Part shown: positions 4,926-12,374 of the stretch, piece after piece | Numbering within the stretch: the stretch's first letter is position 1 | Layout: every line of letters starts with the position of its first letter | NCBI GenBank assembly: GCA_027071965.1 | Contig: JALSYJ010000173.1 | Coordinates: 1-12,374, forward strand | Source of the DNA: Robiginitomaculum sp. | Lineage (GTDB): Bacteria; Pseudomonadota; Alphaproteobacteria; Caulobacterales; Maricaulaceae | Direction: 5' to 3' | Length of the DNA stretch: 12,374 nt | The notes under the pieces: generated by a model | Told to the model about the DNA's origin: nothing | Databases searched by the model: none | What the model saw: only the letters and a program-made list of their open reading frames with translations | Translations under genes and position numbers: made by a program

Positions 4926-7139
4926 ATGATTGTTCTACCCGGTACACATCAGGTTAGCGACAGGTTTTCAAAACCATTTACCCTTTTGTCTTCGACAATT
5001 TTTGGTGCTGTGTATGTATTGGCAATTGCTGTTGCTGTACTAAGCGCATTTTTTGCCCTGTCTGGTGCTGGTAGAATAGGCCCTGCCAGCCCGGCGCTTT
5101 TTTTCATTCTGCTTGGCAATCTGGCGCTTATTATCGGAATGGGTATTTATCTGGCATTTCGGTTGCTGCGTCTGATGAGTCGCTCGCCATCGGGACAGTT
5201 TGCCCCGCGCCTGCATGTTCGCTTTGCAACCCTGTTCAGCGCAGCGGCTTTGCTGCCGGCAATTGTGGTTGGATTGTTCTTTGCGATTGTTTATTCGCAA
5301 GGCATTGAAAACTGGTTTTCCCCGGTGGTGGAAACAGCAGTGGATCGGGCGGCAACAGTTGCAGAAGCTGCTTTTAACGCTGAACGTGACGAAATCGTTA
5401 GCGAAATTCAACCCATGGCGATTGACTTGAATCAGCCTGGGGCAGTTAAGCAACTGGTTGAGGGGCCGATTATTTTCACCAATTATTTGCGCCTGCAGGC
5501 GCAAAGAAGGTTTTTTCAGGCCGCTTACATTATTGACAGTAATGGCTCCATTTTGACTATGGTTGAATTTGAAGGCGCTCCGGAATTTGCAGCCCCAACC
5601 ACTGAGGCCTTGAGGGCGGCTGATTCTGGCAGCATCAATCTGCATTTTGAAAATGAAAAGAACCTCATTCGCGGCCTGTATCGCCTGCAGGGCTATGACG
5701 ATGCTTATTTATATGTTGCCCGATTTGCTACGGGCGGCAGTTTGCTCAATTTGATCGAAGCCCAAAATGCCCGCAATGCTTATCGCGAGGCGAACTCACA
5801 AAGAGGACAGCTTACCAGATCCTTTATTCTGGTTTATCTGGAAATTGCTCTTTTGGTTGTAATAGGAGCTATCTGGGTTGGCCTGGCCGCAGCCAATCAG
5901 ATCGTATTGCCTATTGGCCGGCTGGCGCAGGCGGCGCGAAAGGTGCGCGATGGCGATATGAATGTGAGTGTAACGCCCAGCAAGCAAAATGATGAATTGG
6001 CCAATTTAACCCGCGATTTTAATGAAATGACCATGCGCCTTGCCACCCAGCGTTCTGATCTGATAACGGCGCGGGATTTATCTGAGCAAAGATTGCGATT
6101 TTCCGAGACGGTTCTGTCCGGGGTAAGTGCCGGTGTTTTCGGTATAAATCAGCAATTTGAGATAACCTTGGCCAATTTGTCTGCGTGTGAGTTGTTAAAT
6201 TTACAGGCATTGGATGTTTTTGGTAAAGACTTAAAAGAGGTTGCTCCGTTTTTTAGTGAATTGCTGGAAACGCTAAAAGACAGCAGCAATGGCTCTGTTC
6301 ACGAAATGGTGGAGTTTGATAAGGGTAATCAACATCTTATCCTTAGCGTCAACATCACCCCTGATGGCGGGCAGGGATATGTGGTTACATTCGATGATAT
6401 GAGCCAGTTGGTCTCCGATCAGCGAAGTGCGGCATGGCGTGAAGTGGCAAGAAGGATTGCCCATGAGATCAGGAACCCGCTTACACCAATTCAGTTATCC
6501 GCAGAGCGCTTAAAGCGTAAATACCGCAAGGAAATTTCCAGCAGTCCAAAAATATTTGACCGATGCATCGAAACTATAATCCGTCAGGTTGGGGATATTG
6601 GACGAATGGTTGATGAGTTTTCATCATTTGCGCGAATGCCCGTACCCAAAATTGAATCGGTCGAGCTGTTAAAACTGGTGGCAGATACGGCATTTAGCCA
6701 GCAGGTCTCTTTTCCGGATGTCAATATTGAAATAGATAAAGAAGAAAAAGTCTGGGTTCTTTGTGATGCCAGGCTGGCAGCGCAGGCCATATTAAATGTA
6801 ATTAAAAATGCCGCTGAATCCACGTCCTCCACACAAAGCCGGGAGGACGGGCAGCCCCCCAGCGTGCGCTTGAGGATTTGGCAAAACCAGCAATTTGCAT
6901 TTCTCGATGTAATTGATAATGGCCCGGGGTGGCCACAGAATAACCGACAAAAACTAACTGAGCCCTATTACACAACCCGCCAAAAAGGCACAGGTCTTGG
7001 GCTGGCGATTGTGAAGCGTATTATGGAAGACCATAAGGGACAATTGGAACTGCTTGATCGTGATGACTTGAAATCCGGTGCAGTTTCCAGACTTGGGTTT
7101 CCTGTAACCGAACCAACTGAAAATTCGGAGAAAAGCTGA
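4926..7139 (+). CDS. ntrY: NtrY membrane sensor histidine kinase
   Basis: A 737-residue kinase with the NtrY layout. Three N-terminal membrane helices (about 20-47, 56-84 and 97-124) precede an extracytoplasmic sensor region (about 125-297). A fourth helix (about 298-323) follows, then a HAMP domain (about 320-375), a PAS domain (about 390-495), the HisKA dimerisation helix with VARRIAHEIRNPLTP and phosphoacceptor His513, and a HATPase domain. The HATPase domain shows the N box (N624, N628), DNGPG (664-668) and KGTGLGL (687-693). All kinase motifs are present, so it should be active. It phosphorylates NtrX, the next gene, whose ATG overlaps its stop by one base (TGATG). In alphaproteobacteria NtrYX is linked to nitrogen use, redox and envelope adaptation. 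The ATG at 4926 lacks a good ribosome-binding site, but no better upstream start exists because an in-frame stop intervenes. Confidence 0.95.
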   Translation: MIVLPGTHQVSDRFSKPFTLLSSTIFGAVYVLAIAVAVLSAFFALSGAGRIGPASPALFFILLGNLALIIGMGIYLAFRLLRLMSRSPSGQFAPRLHVRFATLFSAAALLPAIVVGLFFAIVYSQGIENWFSPVVETAVDRAATVAEAAFNAERDEIVSEIQPMAIDLNQPGAVKQLVEGPIIFTNYLRLQAQRRFFQAAYIIDSNGSILTMVEFEGAPEFAAPTTEALRAADSGSINLHFENEKNLIRGLYRLQGYDDAYLYVARFATGGSLLNLIEAQNARNAYREANSQRGQLTRSFILVYLEIALLVVIGAIWVGLAAANQIVLPIGRLAQAARKVRDGDMNVSVTPSKQNDELANLTRDFNEMTMRLATQRSDLITARDLSEQRLRFSETVLSGVSAGVFGINQQFEITLANLSACELLNLQALDVFGKDLKEVAPFFSELLETLKDSSNGSVHEMVEFDKGNQHLILSVNITPDGGQGYVVTFDDMSQLVSDQRSAAWREVARRIAHEIRNPLTPIQLSAERLKRKYRKEISSSPKIFDRCIETIIRQVGDIGRMVDEFSSFARMPVPKIESVELLKLVADTAFSQQVSFPDVNIEIDKEEKVWVLCDARLAAQAILNVIKNAAESTSSTQSREDGQPPSVRLRIWQNQQFAFLDVIDNGPGWPQNNRQKLTEPYYTTRQKGTGLGLAIVKRIMEDHKGQLELLDRDDLKSGAVSRLGFPVTEPTENSEKS
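5486..5505. repeat. 20-bp perfect palindrome inside ntrY, followed by a T6 run
   Basis: The sequence TTTGCGCCTGCAGGCGCAAA is its own reverse complement and encodes part of the sensor-domain segment LRLQAQ. A run of six T residues begins at 5511, five bases after the palindrome. A transcript could fold it into a GC-rich hairpin of about eight pairs with a small loop. Whether this has any role, as a DNA-binding site or an intragenic attenuation signal, is unknown; it may be chance from codon choice. Confidence 0.5.
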
Positions 7140-8533
7140 TGTCTGCTGATATACTTATTGTTGATGATGAAGAGGATATTCGCGATTTGATAAGCGGCAT
7201 TCTTGAAGATGAAGGTTTTCAGACCAGAGTCGCGGACAGTGCCTCCAAGGCATTAATGGAAGTGCAGATACGTAAACCGGCATTGGTAATTCTTGATGTC
7301 TGGCTGCAAGGAAGCGAGTTGGACGGGCTGGGGGTGCTGGAAGAAGTAAAGCGGCTTGATGAAACCTTGCCGGTTATTCTGATTTCAGGCCATGGCACCA
7401 TCGAAACCGCTGTTGCAGCCATTCGCAAAGGTGCATATGACTTTGTTGAAAAGCCGTTCAAAAGTGATCGTTTATTGCTTCTGGTGCGCCGGGCGCTGGA
7501 ATTAACACGGCTAAAGCGGGAGAACTCTGCGCTAAAGGCCAAGGAGGTTCCTGATATTGAACTGATTGGAGGCTCATCGCGCATTAATTCAATCAGGCAG
7601 ATTGTTCAAAAAATAGCACAGGCAAATTCCCGGGTAATGGTGCTGGGCGGCATGGGGGCAGGAAAGGAAACCATTGCCCGAGCTATTCATTTGCAATCTC
7701 ACCGCGCCAATGGTGAGTTTGTGGTGGTCAATGCGGCGGCTTTGGATCCTGAATCTGTTGAGCACGAATTATTCGGGGTTGAAGATTCAAATGGCAGGAC
7801 AATTAAAACCGGATTATTCGAACAGGCCCATATGGGGACGCTTTATATTGATGAAGTAACTGATATGCCACTGCCAACGCAGGGAAAGCTGTTACGGATT
7901 CTGGTTGGGCAATCCTTTCGCCGGGTCAATGGGCAGTATCCTGTAAATGTAGATGTACGGGTTATCAGTTCATCATCTCGCAATCTGCAGATTGAGATCA
8001 GCAAGGGCAGGTTTCGCGAGGATCTATATCACCGGTTAAACGTGGTGCCGGTCAATGTTCCTTCCCTAGGTGAGCGCCGGGAGGATATCCCCGATCTTGT
8101 GCAATATTTTGCTGAACGGATAAGTCAGAACTCAGGATTGGTCAGACGTGAAATAGGTGAAGATGTAATGGGCTGGATGCAAGCGGCTGAATGGCCGGGA
8201 AATGTCCGTCAATTGCGTAATTATGTTGAAAGACTGATGATTTTGGCCGAAGGAAACAATGATCAGATCATCTCATTGGCAAATATGCCTTCAGCGGCTG
8301 AATCTTCCGATGGCTCTGATGGCATTAGCGTTGAGCGCCTGGTCTCCTTGACCTTAAGAGAAGCCAGAATAGAGTTCGAGCGGGAATATCTTACGGTTCA
8401 GATCAATCGCTTTGGAGGCAATATTTCCAAAACTGCGAATTATATAGGCATGGAGAGATCCGCTTTGCACCGAAAACTTAAAACGCTTGGGATTGGTTCT
8501 GTTCGTCATACAGACAATGGGGCATCGCTGTGA
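7139..8533 (+). CDS. ntrX: NtrX response regulator
   Basis: A 464-residue NtrC-superfamily response regulator and partner of NtrY. The receiver (about 4-122) has the full set of phosphorylation residues: acidic pair D9-D10 followed by E11, phosphoacceptor D53 (ILDVWL), switch S83 and K105 (EKPF). The AAA+ domain (about 140-375) has Walker A GGMGAGKE (170-177), an intact Walker B YIDEVTDMP (236-244), the arginine-finger stretch FREDLYHRL (292-300) and WPGNVRQLRNYVE (352-364). Where GAFTGA would be, it reads ELFGVEDSNGRTIKTG. Lack of GAFTGA is typical of alphaproteobacterial NtrX, which is not generally a sigma-54 activator. A Fis-type helix-turn-helix ends the protein (NISKTANYIGMERSALHRKL, about 428-447). 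GGAG lies eight bases before the ATG. Its stop overlaps the trkA GTG start in a GTGA (8530-8533). Confidence 0.95.
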   Translation: MSADILIVDDEEDIRDLISGILEDEGFQTRVADSASKALMEVQIRKPALVILDVWLQGSELDGLGVLEEVKRLDETLPVILISGHGTIETAVAAIRKGAYDFVEKPFKSDRLLLLVRRALELTRLKRENSALKAKEVPDIELIGGSSRINSIRQIVQKIAQANSRVMVLGGMGAGKETIARAIHLQSHRANGEFVVVNAAALDPESVEHELFGVEDSNGRTIKTGLFEQAHMGTLYIDEVTDMPLPTQGKLLRILVGQSFRRVNGQYPVNVDVRVISSSSRNLQIEISKGRFREDLYHRLNVVPVNVPSLGERREDIPDLVQYFAERISQNSGLVRREIGEDVMGWMQAAEWPGNVRQLRNYVERLMILAEGNNDQIISLANMPSAAESSDGSDGISVERLVSLTLREARIEFEREYLTVQINRFGGNISKTANYIGMERSALHRKLKTLGIGSVRHTDNGASL

Positions 8534-9903
8534 AAGTAATTATTTGTGGAGCGGGCAGGGTTGGCTACGGCATTGCCGAAAAACTGTGTGCCGAAAACAA
8601 TGAAGTTACGGTAATAGATATTTCTGCCAAGTTGATACAAAAGATCAGTACTAATCTGGATGTTCGCGGCGTTATCGGTCATGGAGCGCATCCTGATGTG
8701 CTGGTTCGTGCCGGTATTGAAAGCGCAGACATGATTATTGCTGTCACCCATCTTGACGAGGTTAATATGGTTGCCTGCCAATTGGCTCATACCTTGTTTG
8801 ATGTGCAGACAAAAATTGCCAGAGTGCGGGCGCAAAACTATCTGGATCCCGCATGGCAGGATTTGTTTTCACGCAATCATCTTCCTATTGATGTTGTTAT
8901 CTCACCAGAACTGGAGGTGGCGACCGACGTTTTGCAAAGAGTAAAAACACCTGGCGCATTCATGAACACCCCGTTTTCTACTGGACGGGTCAGCCTGCTT
9001 GGTGTGCGGCTTTTGGAAAACTGCCCGATTTCCAACACGGCTCTAACCCAGCTTACCGAGCTTTTCCCTGACCTGAACTCCATGGTCGTGGGGATTAAAC
9101 GCGGAGATAAGTTGTTTGTGCCAAAAGGCGAAGATCAAATTCTTTCCGGTGATGAAATATATGTTATTTCCCATCAGGATCAGGTGGGCCGGACACTGGA
9201 CATCCTTGGGAGAAATGAAGACCGTGGCCGGCGCATAGTACTGGTTGGTGGTGGCAATATTGGTGTAAGCCTTGCCCGTGAGCTGGAGAAAATTGCCGGG
9301 ATTCGAACCAGAATGATCGAATCCAATAAGCATACAGCGCAAAAAGCATCTATTTCACTCAAAAAAACCGTGGTTCTGCATGGTGATGGGCTGGATCGGG
9401 ATACATTGATCGAAGCGGGGGTGAACTCAGCAGATATTTCAATAAGTCTTAGCAATGATGATCGGGTCAATGTACTTTCCGCAGGACTTGCAAAAGAAGC
9501 CGGGGTGCGACGTGCTTTATGTCTGGTTAATGATCGAACTCTGGATACCCTAAAGGAACCGTTGGGAGTTGATATTTTCATTGACCCTCGTGAGACCACT
9601 ATTTCCACAATTTTACAGCATGTAAGAAAGGGCCGCATTTTAGCGGTTCAGACAATTGAGGACGGGCAGGCAGAAGTCATAGAGGCCATTGCCCTGTCAA
9701 CATCACCTCTGGTAGGTCGCCCTTTGCGAGAGGTGGAAATTCCAAACGGTATCAGGGTAGGCGCTGTTACCAGAGACAAAAAGGTTATGTTTCCAAGCGG
9801 CTCATTCGTGATCAAGGCCGAGGATCATGTGATTTTATTTGTTGAGCGGGATGAAATCGCTACAGTTGAGAAAATGTTCCGGGTGAGCGCAGAATATTTT
9901 TAG
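8530..9903 (+). CDS. trkA: Trk system potassium uptake regulatory subunit TrkA
   Basis: A 457-residue cytoplasmic protein that binds NAD(H) or ATP and gates the TrkH/TrkG potassium channel. It has the usual duplicated layout: RCK-N (about 1-125) with a Rossmann motif GAGRVGYG (7-14) and the acidic residue D30 ending strand 2, RCK-C (about 140-225), a second RCK-N (about 234-355) with VGGGNIGVSLA (239-249), and a second RCK-C (about 373-455). Length and motifs agree with full-length TrkA. It starts with GTG, overlapping the ntrX stop by four bases, with a GGGG about seven bases upstream. The next gene, 35 bases downstream, encodes the membrane subunit, so the two likely form one uptake system. 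The position directly after ntrX is conserved in many alphaproteobacteria. Confidence 0.95.
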   Translation: MKVIICGAGRVGYGIAEKLCAENNEVTVIDISAKLIQKISTNLDVRGVIGHGAHPDVLVRAGIESADMIIAVTHLDEVNMVACQLAHTLFDVQTKIARVRAQNYLDPAWQDLFSRNHLPIDVVISPELEVATDVLQRVKTPGAFMNTPFSTGRVSLLGVRLLENCPISNTALTQLTELFPDLNSMVVGIKRGDKLFVPKGEDQILSGDEIYVISHQDQVGRTLDILGRNEDRGRRIVLVGGGNIGVSLARELEKIAGIRTRMIESNKHTAQKASISLKKTVVLHGDGLDRDTLIEAGVNSADISISLSNDDRVNVLSAGLAKEAGVRRALCLVNDRTLDTLKEPLGVDIFIDPRETTISTILQHVRKGRILAVQTIEDGQAEVIEAIALSTSPLVGRPLREVEIPNGIRVGAVTRDKKVMFPSGSFVIKAEDHVILFVERDEIATVEKMFRVSAEYF

Positions 9904-9938
9904 CCAACCTTGCTGGAGAACCCGATATCATTGGAATC

Positions 9939-11336
9939 TTGAAAATACTGGCTTTTGCATGTTTTGCCCTTACTGGACTTGCTGCTGCGTGTGCGGCACT
10001 GGCTTTGATATTTTCGGAGTCAGATGCCGTAATGGCTTTTGGGTTTTGTGGTTTTGTCAGTGGTAGTATCGGACTTGTATTTTCCCTGATTTCGCGCGGA
10101 GGGGAAATATTTTTAACTACGCGCAGATCCATCATCCTTTTGGTGATGTTCTGGCTGGCAATTCCGGCGCTGGCAGCGATCCCGGCAATGGAAATCAATG
10201 GCGCACAATACTGGGTTCGGGCCTATGTAGAGGCTATTTCACACTTTTCGACAACCGGGGCTCTGGTTTCTGAGCACTCCAGCCTGCCCCGTTCATTTTT
10301 GTTCTGGCAGGCAGGGTTACAATGGGCTGGGGGCTATGCATCCATAGTGATGGCATTACTGATTTTGGCTCCCTTGAATATGACTGCTCCGGGTGTGCAC
10401 CGTTCGCCATTTCTTACAATCGAGCATGGAAATATTGCCGGCAGAGCAGGTTTCATCGCCTGGAGCATGTTGCTGGTCTATGGGAGTGCTTCACTGGCGG
10501 TTTTGTTGATTCTCGTCATGTCAGGGATGGATGTGTTCGATGCCTTTTTACAGGTTATGGGTACTGTTTCCACTGGAGGGTTCATTTCCGAAAACGGGCA
10601 TTTTGCCACTGGTTTTGGCTCTTTTGCTAGTTGGTTGGCTTCGGCTGCGATGATCTTTGGTGCTGTCAGCTTTGCCGTGCACTGGGATGTGATACGAGGT
10701 CGGGCCAATTACCTCAAAGACCGTGAAACCATGGGCTATTTGATGACTATGATCGGTGCAGGTTTGCTGATATGGCTATTGGGAAAGCCAATTCTGCCTG
10801 CGGTCCAAAGTGCAATCTCCGCGCTTACCACCACTGCCATTCCAATGGATGATGTCGGTTTTACACAATTGCCAGAGCCGTTTGTTATGGCCCTGATATT
10901 GGTTGGTGGTGCGGCTGTATCTACTGTAGGCGGGGTGAAAATTATTCGGTTTATGATCCTGTTTGGGCAGTCAAAGGTCGAATTATCGCGGCTTTCTCAC
11001 CCCTCCAGCACCGGCTCGGTACAGTTTAGACAAGTGACAATTGACCCGCAGCAAATGGTCGGGCTGTGGGCCTATGTCCTTGGTTATGCCGCAGTTATTG
11101 CCTTTGTTTCCATTTTGCTTGGATTGGATGGTATAAAATTTGGTGAAGCCAGCCAATTAGCCATTCTTTCTATTTCCAATGCCGGGCCGGCCTATATTCC
11201 TGAAAGTGGTCTTGCTGGTGATTTTTCTGCGCTTTCGGATCCGGTGTTATTGGCTTTGGGATTGGTTATGGCTATGGGAAGAATTGAAATTTTGGCAGCA
11301 CTTGCCATTCTTTCGCCAGAATTTTGGAGGGAATAG
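9939..11336 (+). CDS. trkH: Trk system potassium transporter membrane subunit (TrkH/TrkG family)
   Basis: A 465-residue polytopic membrane protein of the TrkH family with four membrane-pore-membrane repeats. Filter segments seen: HFSTTGALV (102-110), TVSTGGF (209-215), SALTTTAIP (294-302) and SISNAGPAY (411-419). Other signatures are STVGGVKIIR (328-337) and the C-terminal MGRIEILA..A.LSPEFWR. In the third filter the usual Gly after TTT is Ala300. I use the TTG at 9939 because the first membrane helix begins at once and an ATG at residue 32 would remove it. The Shine-Dalgarno-like GGAG (9915-9918) is rather far from this TTG, so an in-frame ATT at 9930 or another nonstandard start is possible. 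It lies 35 bases after trkA and four bases before dat. TrkA is its expected partner. The family is secure; ion selectivity is inferred. Confidence 0.9.
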   Translation: MKILAFACFALTGLAAACAALALIFSESDAVMAFGFCGFVSGSIGLVFSLISRGGEIFLTTRRSIILLVMFWLAIPALAAIPAMEINGAQYWVRAYVEAISHFSTTGALVSEHSSLPRSFLFWQAGLQWAGGYASIVMALLILAPLNMTAPGVHRSPFLTIEHGNIAGRAGFIAWSMLLVYGSASLAVLLILVMSGMDVFDAFLQVMGTVSTGGFISENGHFATGFGSFASWLASAAMIFGAVSFAVHWDVIRGRANYLKDRETMGYLMTMIGAGLLIWLLGKPILPAVQSAISALTTTAIPMDDVGFTQLPEPFVMALILVGGAAVSTVGGVKIIRFMILFGQSKVELSRLSHPSSTGSVQFRQVTIDPQQMVGLWAYVLGYAAVIAFVSILLGLDGIKFGEASQLAILSISNAGPAYIPESGLAGDFSALSDPVLLALGLVMAMGRIEILAALAILSPEFWRE

Positions 11337-11340
11337 GCAT

Positions 11341-12192
11341 ATGTCCAGAATTGCTTATGTAAACGGAAGCTATGTACCCCATGCGCAAGCAAGTGTTCAT
11401 ATTGAAGATCGTGGTTATCAGTTTTCTGATGGTGTTTATGAAGTATGGGCCATACAGAACAGCAAGTTGCGAGATCATCAGCAACATTTAACCCGCTTGC
11501 AAAGATCACTGAGTGAGTTGGATATTCCCTTTACGCATACCAGCAGATCACTGAGCATGATTTTAGGCGAAGTTATCAGACGAAACCGGGTGCGAAACGG
11601 TATGGTCTATCTACAGATCACCAGAGGTGTTGCGCCACGGGATCATAGCTGGGCAAAGGACATAATCCCGTCAATCGTTGTCACCGCAAAGTCCGTTGAC
11701 CCGGCACAAGCCGCCAATAGAGCCAAAACCGGCGTTTCAGTGATAACGCTTGCAGATTTGCGCTGGAAGCGACGGGATATTAAGAGCGTATCCCTGCTGC
11801 CAAATGTGTTGGCCAAGCAGTCCGCGCGCGATCATGGAGCCTTTGAAGCATGGCTGGTGGATGAGAAAGGGTTTGTTACTGAAGGAACTTCCTCAAATGC
11901 ATGGATTGTAACCCAAGATAATGTTCTGATTACACGTTCTGTAAACTCAGATATTTTAAGCGGCGTTACCCGCTTGAGCTTATTGGAACTTGCCAAAGAG
12001 CTGCAGTTAAAAACTGAGCAACGTAAATTTACCATTGATGAAGCAAAACAGGCAAAAGAAGCCTTTGTTTCTTCGGCAACGACACTGGCAATGCCCGTGG
12101 TAAAAATCGATCAGTCTGTAATTGGAACCGGGAAACCTGGAATGGTGGCCCAAAGATTACGCGAAGCATATATAGCGCAAGGGCATGTATAA
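11341..12192 (+). CDS. dat: D-amino acid aminotransferase (class IV PLP enzyme)
   Basis: A 283-residue fold-type IV aminotransferase that interconverts D-alanine and D-glutamate with their 2-oxo acids, supplying peptidoglycan precursors. The D-amino acid transaminase pattern is clear: IEDRGYQFSDGVYEVW (21-36), QITRGVAPRDH (92-102) with the substrate-carboxylate Arg/His positions, RRDIKSVSLLPN (144-155) with the PLP-binding Lys148, and TEGTSSN (180-186) with Glu181. Branched-chain aminotransferases share the fold but lack the RG..PR.H segment. The ATG has a strong GGAGGG nine bases upstream (11326-11331). The frame extends 54 residues further upstream, but that stretch lies within trkH and is not part of the protein. 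It sits four bases after trkH and before hfq, its usual place in alphaproteobacteria. Nothing in the sequence ties its function to K+ transport. Confidence 0.93.
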   Translation: MSRIAYVNGSYVPHAQASVHIEDRGYQFSDGVYEVWAIQNSKLRDHQQHLTRLQRSLSELDIPFTHTSRSLSMILGEVIRRNRVRNGMVYLQITRGVAPRDHSWAKDIIPSIVVTAKSVDPAQAANRAKTGVSVITLADLRWKRRDIKSVSLLPNVLAKQSARDHGAFEAWLVDEKGFVTEGTSSNAWIVTQDNVLITRSVNSDILSGVTRLSLLELAKELQLKTEQRKFTIDEAKQAKEAFVSSATTLAMPVVKIDQSVIGTGKPGMVAQRLREAYIAQGHV

Positions 12193-12294
12193 CCACCTAC
12201 CGCAATTGAATATCAGCAAGTTGGTTCACATTGTCTGCATAATGGGCTAAACCTTGGTATCGAATCGCTCATAAAAAGAAAAATGGAGCAAACC
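12193..12294 (+). promoter_or_regulatory. Intergenic region before hfq, with a possible promoter
   Basis: These 102 bases lie between dat and hfq. A TTCACA at 12225-12230 (five of six matches to TTGACA) is followed 17 bases later by TAAACC (12248-12253), a poor -10. I see no hairpin with a T-run, so no intrinsic terminator for the upstream genes is evident. hfq often has its own promoter in this location, which makes one plausible here, but the sequence match is weak. Confidence 0.25.
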
Positions 12295-12374
12295 ATGGTC
12301 GCAGATAAGAGACAAAACCTGCAGGATACGTTTCTAAATACGGTGCGAAAGACCAAAACTCCACTGACAATTTT
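12295..12374 (+). CDS. hfq: RNA chaperone Hfq, 5' part (3' end outside window)
   Basis: The first 26 codons of Hfq are present, beginning MVADKRQNLQDTFLNTVRK and continuing KTKTPLTIF to the window edge. Q-N-L-Q-D-x-F-L-N-x-x-R-K is the conserved first helix of Hfq, which lines the proximal face of the hexamer and contacts U-rich small RNAs. The following TPLTIF begins the first Sm-fold beta strand. GGAG at 12285-12288 stands six bases before the ATG. The family is about 80 residues, so most of the gene lies beyond the window. The location after ntrYX-trkA-dat is usual in alphaproteobacteria, often followed by hflX, which cannot be seen here. Confidence 0.93.
   Translation, partial: MVADKRQNLQDTFLNTVRKTKTPLTI

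Noticed and set aside
5040..5645. A 201-codon open frame on the minus strand, antisense to ntrY
   Set aside because: It lies fully inside the well-supported ntrY sensor region, has no recognisable domain, is rich in Arg, Gln, Asn and Cys as antisense frames often are, and has no promoter or ribosome-binding context. I treat it as a shadow.
7139..8533. Absence of GAFTGA in NtrX as a novelty on its own
   Set aside because: This is a known feature of alphaproteobacterial NtrX; all its other receiver and ATPase residues are present.
11179..11340. 54-residue N-terminal extension of the dat frame
   Set aside because: It is encoded within trkH in another frame, has an unusual Trp/Leu/Phe-rich composition, and the ATG at 11341 has an excellent GGAGGG.

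Overview
The window is a compact stretch of an alphaproteobacterial chromosome, roughly 45-50 % G+C by eye. The evidence is gene order plus family features: a fused IspDF, a DusB/NifR3 gene directly before an ntrC-like gene, then ntrY-ntrX-trkA-trkH-dat-hfq. This neighbourhood is characteristic of Alphaproteobacteria. The order or genus cannot be named from the sequence alone.

Layout: (1) bases 1-323 (+) hold the 3' part of a Coq10/RatA START-like gene. (2) Bases 297-2415 (-) hold a tight three-gene unit, ispDF - pgpA - cinA/pncC (isoprenoid precursors, phosphatidylglycerol synthesis, NMN salvage). Its last gene overlaps the Coq10-like gene tail to tail. (3) A short divergent region (2416-2496) precedes a long rightward series: dusB, a degenerate ntrC-like gene, ntrY, ntrX, trkA, trkH, dat and the beginning of hfq at the window edge. 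Most junctions are 4-nt or 1-nt overlaps or gaps of a few bases. The larger gaps are 84 nt before ntrY, 35 nt before trkH and 102 nt before hfq.

The part that stands out is the ntrC-like gene (3498-4841). The family member is recognisable from end to end, and its Fis-type DNA-binding helix-turn-helix is well kept. However, the receiver domain has lost most of its phosphorylation chemistry. The AAA+ domain has lost the sigma-54-contacting loop, the Walker B acidic pair (replaced by Arg-Arg), the sensor I residue and one arginine finger. The ntrB kinase gene that normally sits between dusB and ntrC is absent, and dusB overlaps ntrC directly. Next to it, ntrY and ntrX look intact, so a working NtrYX two-component system sits beside what appears to be a phosphorylation- and ATPase-independent NtrC-derived DNA-binding protein. 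The downstream genes (Trk K+ uptake, D-amino acid transaminase, Hfq) look functional, with a possible departure in the third selectivity-filter segment of TrkH.

No tRNA, rRNA, CRISPR array, insertion sequence or phage gene was seen. No gap between genes exceeds about 100 bases.
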